Positions 29,326 to 37,616 of a stretch of DNA of 64,000 nucleotides are shown piece after piece. Position 1 is the first letter of the stretch. Every line of letters starts with the position of its first letter. The stretch is from an uncultured Bacteroidales bacterium (GTDB lineage Bacteria > Bacteroidota > Bacteroidia > Bacteroidales > CAIWKO01). The notes below the pieces were generated by a model. That model was given only the letters and a program-made list of their open reading frames with translations, was not told where the DNA came from and did no database searches. The position numbers were made by a program, and so were the translations under genes. Location of the stretch: assembly GCA_903913285.1 (NCBI GenBank), contig CAIWKO010000010.1, positions 62,001 through 126,000 on the forward strand. The letters are read 5' to 3'.

Positions 29326-29451
29326 TTAAATACTGGTATTGTGTTTTTTCTCAAAATAATTGAGGGCAATGCGAGCCACCTTATACATAATAAATATAAG
29401 TACCGGCCAACTTAAATACCATAAAATAGATGCTGTATATGATTCGTACAT
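29326..29451 (-). CDS. cydX: Small cytochrome bd subunit, CydX-like (41 aa)
   Basis: A 41-residue single-pass membrane protein encoded 18 bases after cydB on the same strand. It starts MYESYTAS, then has the hydrophobic ILWYLSWPVLIFIMYKVA segment and a basic tail NYFEKKH. The LWYLSW core matches the WYFAW signature of CydX/YbgT peptides, which bind CydA/CydB and stabilise the haem d site. The order DUF4492-cydA-cydB-small ORF-rrf2 with tight spacing supports it. It has a longer N-terminal extension than E. coli CydX (10 residues before the WY). It is too short for ordinary gene callers and easily missed. Confidence 0.8.
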   Translation of the reverse strand: MYESYTASILWYLSWPVLIFIMYKVARIALNYFEKKHNTSI

Positions 29452-29469
29452 AACTTCTCTTTTATCAGA

Positions 29470-30600
29470 TTAATAAATGTGTTCGTTATCTTTAAATTCC
29501 TGTTTTTCTATTTTAACTCTGTCAATAGCTTTCCAGGCAAAATAGATATACAGTAATACGAATGGAACTAACAGAGAAACGTAGCTCATTGCTGCTAAAG
29601 TATAATGACTTGATGAACTATTTGCAATAGTCAACGAACTCTGCAGATCGCTTGTAGAAGGATAAAAAGATGTGTTATTTAATCCGGCAATCAACAACAA
29701 AGCGAAAACAGTTAAAACAGTTCCGATGCCCGAATACCAAATTCCTTTTTTGCTTTTCTTGAATAGTGTTACAAAAATACCTGCCAAAACAGAAACAACT
29801 CCTATTAAGAAAATTACCAGCACCACCGGCATTTGCAATAAATTATGCAGATATTTATAACTTTCCATCGAGACTTTATTCGTGGCAGGATCGTATGCAA
29901 AACCGTCTTTTACCAACAATAATCCTGCAAAGGTCAGGAAAAATATCAGAAAAACTATAGAGTTATATAAAACTTGTTTTTTCGACTGCACATAAATGTT
30001 CTCATCATTAATATTGTTAATGAAATAAAGAGCACCTAATACCCGGGCAAGTGCAAATACGGTTAATCCCAGTGCAACATTCTGCACATTCAATACAGCT
30101 TCGAGACCACGTGTTGCGTTTTGCCATTCTACCTGATTGAAAAGATTCAGTTTAAAAGCCGAGCCTGTGAAAAATGTAGAAACCGCTGCCCCGATCAGGA
30201 AAACTCCGAGACTTCCGTTGATGTATAAAAATGTTTCGTAAGTCTTCGGACCTAAGAAGTTTGCAGGTTTACGACGAAATTCATACGATACAGCCTGAAT
30301 TACAAAACAGATCAATATGGCAAGCCACACCCAATATGCACCACCGAAACTGGTTGAATAAAATTTGGGAAAAGCAGCGAACATGGCACCTCCAAAAGTT
30401 ACCAAAGTCGTAAAGGTAAACTCCCATTTTCTGCCCATAGAGTTAACGAGCATGGTTTTTTCTTCTTCGGTCTTTGCAACGGTATTAAAAAGCGTTTGCC
30501 CACCCTGCACAAACATCAGAAAAACTAAAAGTGCACCCAGCAGTGATGCTATTACCCACCAATATTGCTGTAAAAACAGATAAGAATATGTTTCAAACAT
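29470..30600 (-). CDS. cydB: Cytochrome bd ubiquinol oxidase subunit II
   Basis: A 376-residue integral membrane protein with about eight or nine hydrophobic helices. It partners CydA in the high-affinity quinol oxidase that removes low levels of oxygen and also tolerates NO. The N-terminal LQQYWWVIASLLGALLVFL is typical of CydB, and helix-flanking motifs such as FRRKP are present. It overlaps the cydA end by 8 bases, so translation is coupled. In an otherwise anaerobic gene set, the oxidase probably serves oxygen scavenging or nanaerobic respiration. Confidence 0.93.
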   Translation of the reverse strand: MFETYSYLFLQQYWWVIASLLGALLVFLMFVQGGQTLFNTVAKTEEEKTMLVNSMGRKWEFTFTTLVTFGGAMFAAFPKFYSTSFGGAYWVWLAILICFVIQAVSYEFRRKPANFLGPKTYETFLYINGSLGVFLIGAAVSTFFTGSAFKLNLFNQVEWQNATRGLEAVLNVQNVALGLTVFALARVLGALYFINNINDENIYVQSKKQVLYNSIVFLIFFLTFAGLLLVKDGFAYDPATNKVSMESYKYLHNLLQMPVVLVIFLIGVVSVLAGIFVTLFKKSKKGIWYSGIGTVLTVFALLLIAGLNNTSFYPSTSDLQSSLTIANSSSSHYTLAAMSYVSLLVPFVLLYIYFAWKAIDRVKIEKQEFKDNEHIY

Positions 30601-32134
30601 TGTCGCCTCCTTTCGGTCCTGATTTTATTTGATTAATCATTATTTTAATTTCTGCTATCAATAGAACAGTGAACAACACTGCGAATAAGAAAAATGTTGT
30701 CATAACTGATGTCGAACTGATATGGGTTGTTGCCACCGAAGTGGGCATCAGATCCTGGATAACCCAGGGTTGCCTTCCGACCTCCGTTACGATCCACCCT
30801 GCCTGCGATGCTATGAAAGCAAGCGGAAATGAAAGTATGGAGAAGAACAATAATATCCTTTTTGATTCTAATTTGTTTCTGACTGCATAAAACAGTATCA
30901 CCATCAAAAGCAAAATAAAAAATACTCCCAGGATTATCATGATCCTGAAACTGTAGAATGTCAAAGGTACATTCGGAACAACATCGCTGGGCTTATCGAA
31001 ATAGCCATAACCCATGTATTGTGAATATTGATTGAAAACAACCAACGACGAATCGGCTTTGGCCTTGTCGTTCATTTTTCGAAATTCTTTGTACGAACGC
31101 AAAGCAGCAAGAGCTATCTTACCTCTATCCATTTTTTCAGCGGTCGACATGATGTTTTCCTGCTTGTTTCCGTCCACCAGATCTTTGATTCCGGGAACAT
31201 AAGCATCACCGCTTCTGTAACCAAGAATTGAGAGCATTTTTGGAGCGCCTATCTTAAAAAGAAAGTTATCGGTTTTATCCTGCTGCGCATCCGACCTCAA
31301 TACACCAAACAGAATAAGGTCGGCACCTTTTTGTCCCTGATACAAACCTTCCATTGCTGCAAGTTTCATCGGTTGTTTTTGAGCAACCGCATAGGCCGAA
31401 CCATCACCGGTTATTGCAACAAACAGGGCAGCTATCAGGCCGAATACCGCACTGATAACAATACTCCTTTTGGCAAACAGTAAATCACGTTTTTTATAAA
31501 TGTACCACGAGCTGACACAAATAACAAACAATGAAGCCAGCACATAAGCTGATGTGATGGTGTGCAAAAATTTGTTTTCGGCCACGGGCGACAATATAAC
31601 ATCCCAGATATTAAGCATTTCGCTGCGCGCTGTTTCGGGATTGAAATGCATGCCTACAGGCGATTGCATCCACGAATTGGCAACCAATATCCATAATGCC
31701 GACAGATTGGAGCCGAAGGCCACCAGCCAGGTTGAGGCAAGATGGTATTTCTTACTCACTTTGTTCCATCCGAAGAACATTATCGCGATAAAAGTTGATT
31801 CGATGAAAAATGCCAGTATACCTTCGATAGCCAGAGGGGCTCCGAAAATATCGCCAACCAGCCACGAATAGTTCGACCAGTTGGTACCAAACTCGAATTC
31901 GAGAATAATACCTGTGGCAATACCAATCGCAAAATTAATTCCGAAAAGTTTCATCCAGAACTTCGTGATCTTTTTCCATTCTTCGTTGCCGGTTCGCACG
32001 TAAATGGTTTCCATTATGGCTATCAAAAATGACAGCCCCAGGGTGAGGGGTACAAAAAACCAATGGTAAATAGCGGTCAGCGCAAATTGCGCCCTCGACC
32101 AATCTACCAGCGTTAAATCAACATTTCCAAGCAT
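30593..32134 (-). CDS. cydA: Cytochrome bd ubiquinol oxidase subunit I
   Basis: A 513-residue polytopic membrane protein carrying haems b558, b595 and d and the quinol site. The N-terminal ARAQFALTAIYHWFFVPLTLG contains the haem-binding His, and near residue 440 is the diagnostic GRQPW motif (VTEVGRQPWVI). An insert around residues 255-360 corresponds to the Q-loop. It is followed by overlapping cydB and preceded by DUF4492 with a 17-base gap. Confidence 0.95.
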   Translation of the reverse strand: MLGNVDLTLVDWSRAQFALTAIYHWFFVPLTLGLSFLIAIMETIYVRTGNEEWKKITKFWMKLFGINFAIGIATGIILEFEFGTNWSNYSWLVGDIFGAPLAIEGILAFFIESTFIAIMFFGWNKVSKKYHLASTWLVAFGSNLSALWILVANSWMQSPVGMHFNPETARSEMLNIWDVILSPVAENKFLHTITSAYVLASLFVICVSSWYIYKKRDLLFAKRSIVISAVFGLIAALFVAITGDGSAYAVAQKQPMKLAAMEGLYQGQKGADLILFGVLRSDAQQDKTDNFLFKIGAPKMLSILGYRSGDAYVPGIKDLVDGNKQENIMSTAEKMDRGKIALAALRSYKEFRKMNDKAKADSSLVVFNQYSQYMGYGYFDKPSDVVPNVPLTFYSFRIMIILGVFFILLLMVILFYAVRNKLESKRILLFFSILSFPLAFIASQAGWIVTEVGRQPWVIQDLMPTSVATTHISSTSVMTTFFLFAVLFTVLLIAEIKIMINQIKSGPKGGDNV

Positions 32135-32151
32135 AGCTGTTTGTTTAGTTA

Positions 32152-32379
32152 TTATTTTGTTTTTGTTAATTGATCCAATACATAATCGCTTCTTTGCGAA
32201 TCCGTCGAAAAGTTAGTCTTCAAAAAATCCGGAAAGAAAAATATCTTTAAAACGATGAACATGATGAACAACTTGATCAATATTATGGTCCAGAGTTTTT
32301 TCCCTATGGTCATGCTTCTGAATCCATCGTAGTAGAACAGGAAAATACTTTTGAATATATGACCTACCCTGAGCAGCAT
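32152..32379 (-). CDS. DUF4492 family small membrane protein
   Basis: A 75-residue protein with one membrane helix (LWTIILIKLFIMFIVLKIFFF) following a basic amphipathic N-terminus. This family is typically found directly before cydA in Bacteroidota, exactly as here, and is presumed to help assemble or regulate cytochrome bd. Its ATG overlaps the stop of the upstream TPR gene (TAATG), so it is translationally coupled to it, which draws the TPR protein into the same operon. Confidence 0.85.
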   Translation of the reverse strand: MLLRVGHIFKSIFLFYYDGFRSMTIGKKLWTIILIKLFIMFIVLKIFFFPDFLKTNFSTDSQRSDYVLDQLTKTK

Positions 32380-33296
32380 TATTTACAGTTTACTTTATAA
32401 TATTTTCTGGCCACCGCATCGCCCAGTTGGGCAGCTTTGCCTATGTCGGTGCAGCCCGCGCTTTTGCGTCCGATATTCATCTTTGCAATGCCCCGGTTGA
32501 AGAAAGCATCCGTGCCCTGTGGCTCCAGTTCTATCACTTTCGAATAATCGGCAATGGCTTTTTCAAATTCGTTCATATCGTTATAAATATATGCCCGGTT
32601 GAAGTATGCATCGGCATAGCGGGCATCAAAACGTATGGCTTTGCCGTAGTCGGCAAGCGCGGCTTCGGTCTTGCTCACTTGGTCGTAATCATACGCGCGG
32701 TTATAATAAGCTTTGGCATACGACGAGTCGGCCGAGATGAGCACGGTATATATTTTTATCGCCGCATCGTATTCTTCCATATCGTCGTAAAGGTTTGCCA
32801 GGGCGTAGTTTCCGTTGATGCTTTGCGGATAGAATTTCAGAAAATTATTAAAATCTTTCAAGGCCAGCGAATCCAGTCCGGCTTTTTGATACAACATTCC
32901 GCGCTGATAATAGGTGCTCGACAAAGCGGGGTTGTTCACCAATGCATTATTAAAATCCATCAACGCATTTTTGTCCTTTCCCATTTCAGTATACAGAATT
33001 CCTCGGTTCAGAAAAGCATTGGCATCTTTGGGATTTAGGTATAACACCATCGAATAATCGCTCAAAGCGTTCTCGTTATTCCCCGACTTTTCATATGCAA
33101 TGGCACGGTTGAAATAGGCATCGGCATAATCGGGTTTCTGTTGTATCACCTTGGTGTAATCGTCAATAGCCCCGGCGAAATCCTTGTTTTGATATTTTGT
33201 GAATGCACTCACGAAAAGCTCGTCGGACGACTGACCTCGTGCATGAATCAGGTTCAGGATTAAAATGACAAACAAAAAAAGGTATTTGTTTCTCAT
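32379..33296 (-). CDS. Secreted tetratricopeptide-repeat protein
   Basis: A 305-residue protein with a signal peptide (YLFLFVILILNLIHARGQS) followed by about eight TPR units of the form AYFNRAIAYEKSGNNENALSDYSMVL, running to the C-terminus. Such periplasmic TPR proteins act as scaffolds for protein complexes. It begins the operon leading into DUF4492-cydAB, with a -7 box at 33316 about 20 bases before the ATG, and is coupled by a one-base overlap to DUF4492. A link to oxidase assembly is possible but only from position. Confidence 0.85.
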   Translation of the reverse strand: MRNKYLFLFVILILNLIHARGQSSDELFVSAFTKYQNKDFAGAIDDYTKVIQQKPDYADAYFNRAIAYEKSGNNENALSDYSMVLYLNPKDANAFLNRGILYTEMGKDKNALMDFNNALVNNPALSSTYYQRGMLYQKAGLDSLALKDFNNFLKFYPQSINGNYALANLYDDMEEYDAAIKIYTVLISADSSYAKAYYNRAYDYDQVSKTEAALADYGKAIRFDARYADAYFNRAYIYNDMNEFEKAIADYSKVIELEPQGTDAFFNRGIAKMNIGRKSAGCTDIGKAAQLGDAVARKYYKVNCK

Positions 33297-33315
33297 GATG
33301 TAGATTTTTTTTTGA

Positions 33316-33323
33316 CAAAGTTA
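33316..33323 (-). promoter_or_regulatory. -7 box of the TPR-DUF4492-cydABX operon
   Basis: The minus strand reads TAACTTTG, 20 bases upstream of the TPR gene ATG at 33296. It is the only clear TAnnTTTG box ahead of the cyd genes. Confidence 0.55.
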
Positions 33324-33451
33324 AAAATGAATTTTAAATAAGCAAACAAATACTTAATTATTTTTATAAAATTTTGTATTTATTTTGTAAAAAACGTCTT
33401 AAAATCTGTAAATCTGTCATAAAACCAACAAATGGTATAAAAGTTGACGGC

Positions 33452-33467
33452 CTGGCATGACATAAAA
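33452..33467 (+). promoter_or_regulatory. YTGGCAT element upstream of cbpA
   Basis: CTGGCAT at 33452-33458 lies 21 bases before the ATG. The same YTGGCAY core precedes dnaK and htpG, where it is followed after 5 bases by TTGA; here A residues occupy that position. No TAnnTTTG box is present. Confidence 0.3.
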
Positions 33468-33478
33468 AAGCAAATTGA

Positions 33479-34414
33479 ATGGATTATAAAGATTACTATA
33501 AAGTTTTGGGCGTTGATAAAAATGCAACACAGGATGCTATCAAAAAAGCCTACCGCAAATTAGCCATAAAACATCATCCCGATAAAAACAAAGGCAACAA
33601 ACAGTCGGAAGAAAAATTTAAGGAAGTGGCCGAAGCCAACGATGTGTTGAGCGACCCCGAAAAACGGAAAAAATATGACGAAATGGGCAGCAACTGGAAC
33701 CAGTATCAAAACTACCAGCAGCAACCCAACCAGGGCAATACCTACCGGCAATACGCGCGGCAGGGCGGCGGACAAAGCCGGCAATATAGCGGCGACATCA
33801 ACGAGATGTTTGGCGGACGCGGCGGCGGTTTCTCCGATTTTTTCAATATGTTTTTCAGCGGAGGCGGCTTCGGTCAGGGCGACGAAGAGGAAGCATACAG
33901 CAGCGTGCCCCAAAAAGGCGCCAACCTGAAAACCCAAATTGCGCTCACGCTGGAAGAAGCCTACAGCGGCGTTCAGAAAATAATCGACCTGGGCCCCGAA
34001 AAGATACGCCTGTCGATAAAACCCGGCATACGCGACGGACAAATCCTGAAAATTGCCGGCAAAGGCAAACAGGCTTCGAGGCCCGGCGATTTGTTTGTTA
34101 CCATACAGATAGTGCCCCACAGTTTTTTCGTGCGCAAAGATAACGACCTGCATTGCCGCATGCCCATCGACATAAGCACCGCCGTGCTGGGCGGAAAAAT
34201 AAACGTGAAAACCCTTGGCGGACAAATTTCTATCAACGTTCCGCCCGAAACCGAAAACGGCAAAACCTTCCGCGCGCTGAAACTCGGCATGCCCGACTAC
34301 GACAACCCCCGCCTGAAAGGCAACCTCTACGTAAAAGTTTTTATTCAGGTTCCGAAAAACCTATCGGCCGAAGAAAAAGAGTTGTACAGGAAACTGGGGG
34401 AGTTGAGGAAATAG
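33479..34414 (+). CDS. cbpA: DnaJ-class co-chaperone of CbpA type
   Basis: A 311-residue class B J-protein. Residues 3-70 are the J domain with the catalytic HPD in IKHHPDKN, followed by a Gly/Gln-rich flexible region (NYQQQPNQG, then FGGRGGGF) and two C-terminal beta-sandwich substrate-binding domains from about residue 140. The zinc-finger cysteines of true DnaJ are absent, which favours CbpA/DjlB type. It would stimulate the DnaK encoded at 42336. Third codon positions are GC-rich. It has a shared YTGGCAT element upstream and no canonical -7 box. Confidence 0.92.
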   Translation: MDYKDYYKVLGVDKNATQDAIKKAYRKLAIKHHPDKNKGNKQSEEKFKEVAEANDVLSDPEKRKKYDEMGSNWNQYQNYQQQPNQGNTYRQYARQGGGQSRQYSGDINEMFGGRGGGFSDFFNMFFSGGGFGQGDEEEAYSSVPQKGANLKTQIALTLEEAYSGVQKIIDLGPEKIRLSIKPGIRDGQILKIAGKGKQASRPGDLFVTIQIVPHSFFVRKDNDLHCRMPIDISTAVLGGKINVKTLGGQISINVPPETENGKTFRALKLGMPDYDNPRLKGNLYVKVFIQVPKNLSAEEKELYRKLGELRK

Positions 34415-34430
34415 CCTATTAGCCTTTTAG

Positions 34431-34634
34431 GGATTAAGGAGTACACGTATTGCACACATTCCTTGGCTCAACGCGCTTTCCGCCCGCGACATCATTTTCT
34501 ATGCACCCGTAACGGGCCTCGTCGATCGTGCCCTTGCAGTCAAAAAATACGTCCACTCGGTTCAATCCATCACCCCCGAAGATTACAAACAGATATCATC
34601 ATTAAAATTCACTCGTCTGCGAAGAATAAAATAA
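34431..34634 (+). pseudogene. Orphan C-terminal coding fragment
   Basis: An open frame without a start codon ends at TAA 34632-34634 and reads like real protein (HIPWLNALSARDIIFYAPVT, then GLVDRALAVKKYVHSV and ITPEDYKQISSL). It has the GC-rich third positions of neighbouring core genes. It is probably the C-terminal stub of a gene whose beginning was deleted. The family was not recognised. It ends 22 bases before repeat array 2. Confidence 0.45.
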
Positions 34635-34656
34635 TTAACAACTGTTTAGCAAAATC

Positions 34657-34992
34657 GTGTAATCTGTGCACACTGGCGTGCAACTTGTGCACACTGTCAT
34701 GCAACTTGTGCACACTGTCATGCAACTTGAGCACACTCGCATGCAACTTGTGCACACTCACATGCAACTTGCGCACACTCACGTGCAACTTGCGCACACT
34801 CGCATGCAGTTTATTCACAATTACATGCAGTCTCAACACAGTCGCATGCCGGTTGAACACAATTGCGTGCAACTTGTGCACAATAGCATTCAGGCTAAAC
34901 ACAATGCCTAGCAACCCATATACAATTTCTTGAAAGTTATATACAATTCCATGCAATCCGCATACAATTGCATGCAATCTTTCAACAATACC
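34657..34992. repeat. Array 2: sixteen 21-nt tandem units
   Basis: Sixteen contiguous 21-base units run from 34657 to 34992. The first eleven are similar, with a core of TGCAACTTGTGCACAC that can fold as TGCA-ACTTG-TGCA. The last five decay progressively, although the ATGCAATCCGCAT unit keeps a 4-bp stem. Because 21 is a multiple of three, several frames stay open as heptad repeats. Unlike the other two arrays there is no small MTGN-family gene beside it; it lies between an orphan gene fragment and a PLP lyase gene. Confidence 0.9.
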
Positions 34993-35120
34993 CTAAACTT
35001 CTCAAACTATTCCCCCTCCCCCAAAATCAAACCCTGTCTCCCTCTCCCCTTCAGAATTCTATATTCAATTTTTTGTATTCTATAATCATAAAATCCCCCC
35101 CTGTTTCCATATTAAAAATG

Positions 35121-35128
35121 TAATTTTG
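35121..35128 (+). promoter_or_regulatory. -7 box of the PLP lyase gene
   Basis: TAATTTTG lies 29 bases before the ATG at 35158. The 128 bases between array 2 and this box have no gene. Confidence 0.5.
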
Positions 35129-35157
35129 AACCCTCACTAAACTCATCCCTATCTGCC

Positions 35158-36315
35158 ATGAACCTGTCGGAAATTATCAATCAACTGGGCGAAAACCGAA
35201 GCGAATACTTTAATGCCGTTGCACCGCCCATCATCAAAACCAGCAACTTTTGTTTCGCCACTGTGGACCAAATGCGCGAAAACATCCATAAAGAGTTCGA
35301 AGTACCATTCTACACCCGCGGGGTGAACCCCACCGTGACAATATTGCGCACCAAGCTTGCCGCTTTGGAACAAACCGAAGATGCGCTCATTACCTCGAGC
35401 GGATGTGCCGCCATATCGGCCTCGGTGTTTTCGGCACTCTCGGCCGGCGACCACGCCATTTGCGTTAAAAACTGCTACAGCTGGACCAACACCCTGCTGA
35501 ACACTTTGCTGAAACGTTTCGATGTGGAGGTAACCATGGTTGACGGCACCGACGTGAACAACTTCAGGGACGCCCTCAGGCCCAACACCAAACTCATCTA
35601 TCTGGAAAGCCCCACCTCGTTCATGATGGAACTGCAAAACATAGAGGCCGTGGCCCAACTGGCCAAACAACACGGCATCACCACCATACTCGACAACAGC
35701 TACTCCACCCCGCTCTATCAAAAACCCGCAACGCTGGGCATCGACATCGTGGTGCATTCGGCCTCAAAATACCTGGGTGGCCACAGCGACCTGATAGCGG
35801 GAGTTATTTGCAGCAGCAAAGAGCGCATCCGCACGATATTCGAAACCGAGTTCCTCACCTTCGGTGGCATCATCACTCCCGACAATGCCTGGCTGATGCT
35901 GCGCGGACTGCGTACACTGCCCCTGCGCCTGAAACATATTTCGGAAAGCACGGCTCAAATAGTTCAATATCTGGAGCATCATCCCAAAGTGGATAAAGTT
36001 CTGTGGCCTTTTGCAAAGGATTTTCCGCAACTTACGCTGGCAAAAAAGCAGATGAAGAACGCGGGCGGTTTGTATTCGTTCACGCTGAAAACCGATCAGA
36101 TACCGAAAGTGGATGCTTTTTGCAACGCGCTGAAATATTTTTTGCTGGCCTGTTCGTGGGGCGGCTACGAGTCGCTGGTGTTTCCGGCTTCGGTGCTCTA
36201 CGATTCGTTTAACAACAATAAGGTATTGCCCTATAACCTCATCCGCATGTATGTGGGGTTGGAAGAACCCGAAGTGCTGATAGCCGATATAGAAAAGGCG
36301 CTTGAAGAGGTGTAA
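35158..36315 (+). CDS. Cys/Met metabolism PLP-dependent enzyme (cystathionine lyase/synthase family)
   Basis: A 385-residue fold-type I PLP enzyme of the MetB/MetC/MetZ family. Family landmarks are FYTRGVNPTV near residue 57, SSGCAAISA near 80 for phosphate binding, YLESPTSFMME near 142 and DNSYSTPLYQ near 180. The cofactor lysine is K204 in VHSASKYLGGHSD. It probably catalyses beta- or gamma-elimination of cystathionine, or a related sulfur amino acid reaction; the exact activity cannot be assigned by eye. It has its own promoter and no obvious operon partner. Confidence 0.88.
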   Translation: MNLSEIINQLGENRSEYFNAVAPPIIKTSNFCFATVDQMRENIHKEFEVPFYTRGVNPTVTILRTKLAALEQTEDALITSSGCAAISASVFSALSAGDHAICVKNCYSWTNTLLNTLLKRFDVEVTMVDGTDVNNFRDALRPNTKLIYLESPTSFMMELQNIEAVAQLAKQHGITTILDNSYSTPLYQKPATLGIDIVVHSASKYLGGHSDLIAGVICSSKERIRTIFETEFLTFGGIITPDNAWLMLRGLRTLPLRLKHISESTAQIVQYLEHHPKVDKVLWPFAKDFPQLTLAKKQMKNAGGLYSFTLKTDQIPKVDAFCNALKYFLLACSWGGYESLVFPASVLYDSFNNNKVLPYNLIRMYVGLEEPEVLIADIEKALEEV

Positions 36316-36427
36316 ACCCTTCAGGCGGCAGGCTGTGCTTCCGTCGAAATATTGAATAAAAATGCCTCCCTCTGCTGGCTTTTTAGTTACATTAATATAT
36401 ACGATAGAACATTAGAAGATTTTTTAC

Positions 36428-36435
36428 TATCTTTG
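36428..36435 (+). promoter_or_regulatory. -7 box of the DUF4160-DUF2442 pair
   Basis: TATCTTTG lies 12 bases before the ATG at 36448. It also argues against the longer upstream start for that gene. Confidence 0.55.
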
Positions 36436-36447
36436 TATAAAAAAATT

Positions 36448-36714
36448 ATGCCGACAATTTCAATGTTTTTTGGAATTATAATCAGGATGTATTTTGCTCC
36501 TAAAGAACATAATCCCGCTCATATTCATGCTTATTATCAAGACTCCAAGGTAATTGTCAGAATAGAAGATTGCGAAATAGTGGACGGAGAGATGCCGGCA
36601 AGACAATTAAGATTAATTCAAGCATGGATTGAATTACGTAGAGAAGAATTACTTGCTGATTGGAAACTATGTCAGAATGGAGAAAAGCCATTCCAAATTG
36701 AACCTTTAAAATAA
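36448..36714 (+). CDS. DUF4160 family protein
   Basis: An 88-residue protein beginning MPTISMFFGIIIRMYF, the standard start of DUF4160, with the conserved EHNPAHIHAYYQD block and a PARQLRLIQAWIELRREELL helix. I chose the ATG at 36448, not 36352, because the family begins there and the promoter box lies between the two. DUF4160 genes are usually paired with a DUF2442 gene, as here (8 bases downstream), and the pair has been proposed as a toxin-antitoxin or regulatory module; that role is unproven. Confidence 0.85.
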   Translation: MPTISMFFGIIIRMYFAPKEHNPAHIHAYYQDSKVIVRIEDCEIVDGEMPARQLRLIQAWIELRREELLADWKLCQNGEKPFQIEPLK

Positions 36715-36722
36715 AAACAACA

Positions 36723-36965
36723 ATGTATCCAGCTATAAAACAAGTTAAGCCTTTAGACGATTATAATCTCTTATTGACATTTGAGAATGGAGAAAAGAGA
36801 CAGTTTGATATGACTCCGTATTTAAATATTGGCCTATTTCAGGAGTTGAGAGATGAGAAAATGTTTAAAACTGTGAAAACAAGTTTTGACACCATTGAAT
36901 GGGACAACGAAGCAGACCTCGACCCTGAGATTCTATATAAAGAAAGCAAACAGATAACAAAATAA
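36723..36965 (+). CDS. DUF2442 family protein
   Basis: An 80-residue protein with the family features VKPLDDYNLLLTFENGEKRQFDM near the N-terminus, a central LFQELRDEKMFKTV and a terminal WDNEADLDPEILY motif. It starts 8 bases after the DUF4160 stop, so the two are one transcription unit. It is rather AT-rich, unlike the GC-rich PLP lyase gene just upstream, which suits a small mobile two-gene cassette. Confidence 0.85.
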   Translation: MYPAIKQVKPLDDYNLLLTFENGEKRQFDMTPYLNIGLFQELRDEKMFKTVKTSFDTIEWDNEADLDPEILYKESKQITK

Positions 36966-37024
36966 AAAAGAATTTGAGACAGTAGATTTAATGCGCAAGA
37001 TTCGCATATAACTCACCGTTCTGA

Positions 37025-37447
37025 TCATCTTTCACTTTTCACTCTTCGATAAAAATTGGTAAACTCTTCGATGATCTGGTCGCGCACTTTGCGGTAAACC
37101 ACCATCTTTTCGTCGTCGGTTCCGGTGGCATCGGCGGGATCTTCGAAACCGATATGCATACGCTTTTGCACAGCTCCAGTGAATACCGGGCACACTTCTT
37201 TAGCCCCGCCGCAAACCGTAATAACATAATCGAAAGAATCGTTTAAAAACAAGTCGACCGACTTGGGCTGCTGTTTGCTGATGTCAATACCGATCTCGTG
37301 CATGGCTTTAACGGCAAAAGGATTTACCACTTTTTCGGCACGAGTTCCAGCCGAATAAACAAGCAAATCCGCATCCAGGGATCTCAAAAAACCCTCAACC
37401 ATCTGGCTTCGGCAGGTGTTGCCTGTGCAAATTATTAATATTTTCAT
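37025..37447 (-). CDS. arsC: Arsenate reductase of low-molecular-weight phosphatase type
   Basis: A 140-residue protein with the LMW tyrosine phosphatase P-loop CTGNTCRS (C7 to S14) at the N-terminus and, in the second half, the redox-cysteine segment VITVCGGAKEVCPV that marks thioredoxin-linked ArsC instead of a true phosphatase. It also has FEDPADATG near residue 110. It would reduce arsenate to arsenite. I chose the ATG at 37447 because the P-loop strand starts there; the longer frame adds 24 residues of no family similarity. No arsR or arsenite pump gene is nearby. Confidence 0.88.
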   Translation of the reverse strand: MKILIICTGNTCRSQMVEGFLRSLDADLLVYSAGTRAEKVVNPFAVKAMHEIGIDISKQQPKSVDLFLNDSFDYVITVCGGAKEVCPVFTGAVQKRMHIGFEDPADATGTDDEKMVVYRKVRDQIIEEFTNFYRRVKSER

Positions 37448-37592
37448 CTTCCCGGGATTTAGAATTTTGGGATAAAAATACAAAAAGTTCGTGTGAATTG
37501 CCGGGGAAAAGATCGCCAAAAGCTATTACAAGAAAAACAAACTGCCCTAAAATTCGAATCGTATTAATAATTGATTTGAATAAAACATTTTG

Positions 37593-37600
37593 TATTTTTG
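37593..37600 (+). promoter_or_regulatory. -7 box of coaD
   Basis: TATTTTTG, with TTG at 37571-37573 exactly 19 bases upstream as the -33 element, ends 16 bases before the coaD ATG. It is the best-formed Bacteroidota promoter in the window. Confidence 0.65.
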
Positions 37601-37616
37601 TAGAAACTATCGCATT

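Noticed and set aside
34609-34977. A minus-strand coiled-coil-like protein (VHKLHAS repeats) through array 2
   Set aside because: The apparent heptads follow from the 21-base period; other frames are equally open and no ribosome site or promoter supports expression.
36448-36965. DUF4160/DUF2442 as a proven toxin-antitoxin system
   Set aside because: The pairing is typical, but nothing in the sequence shows toxicity or neutralisation, so it is reported only as a paired family.
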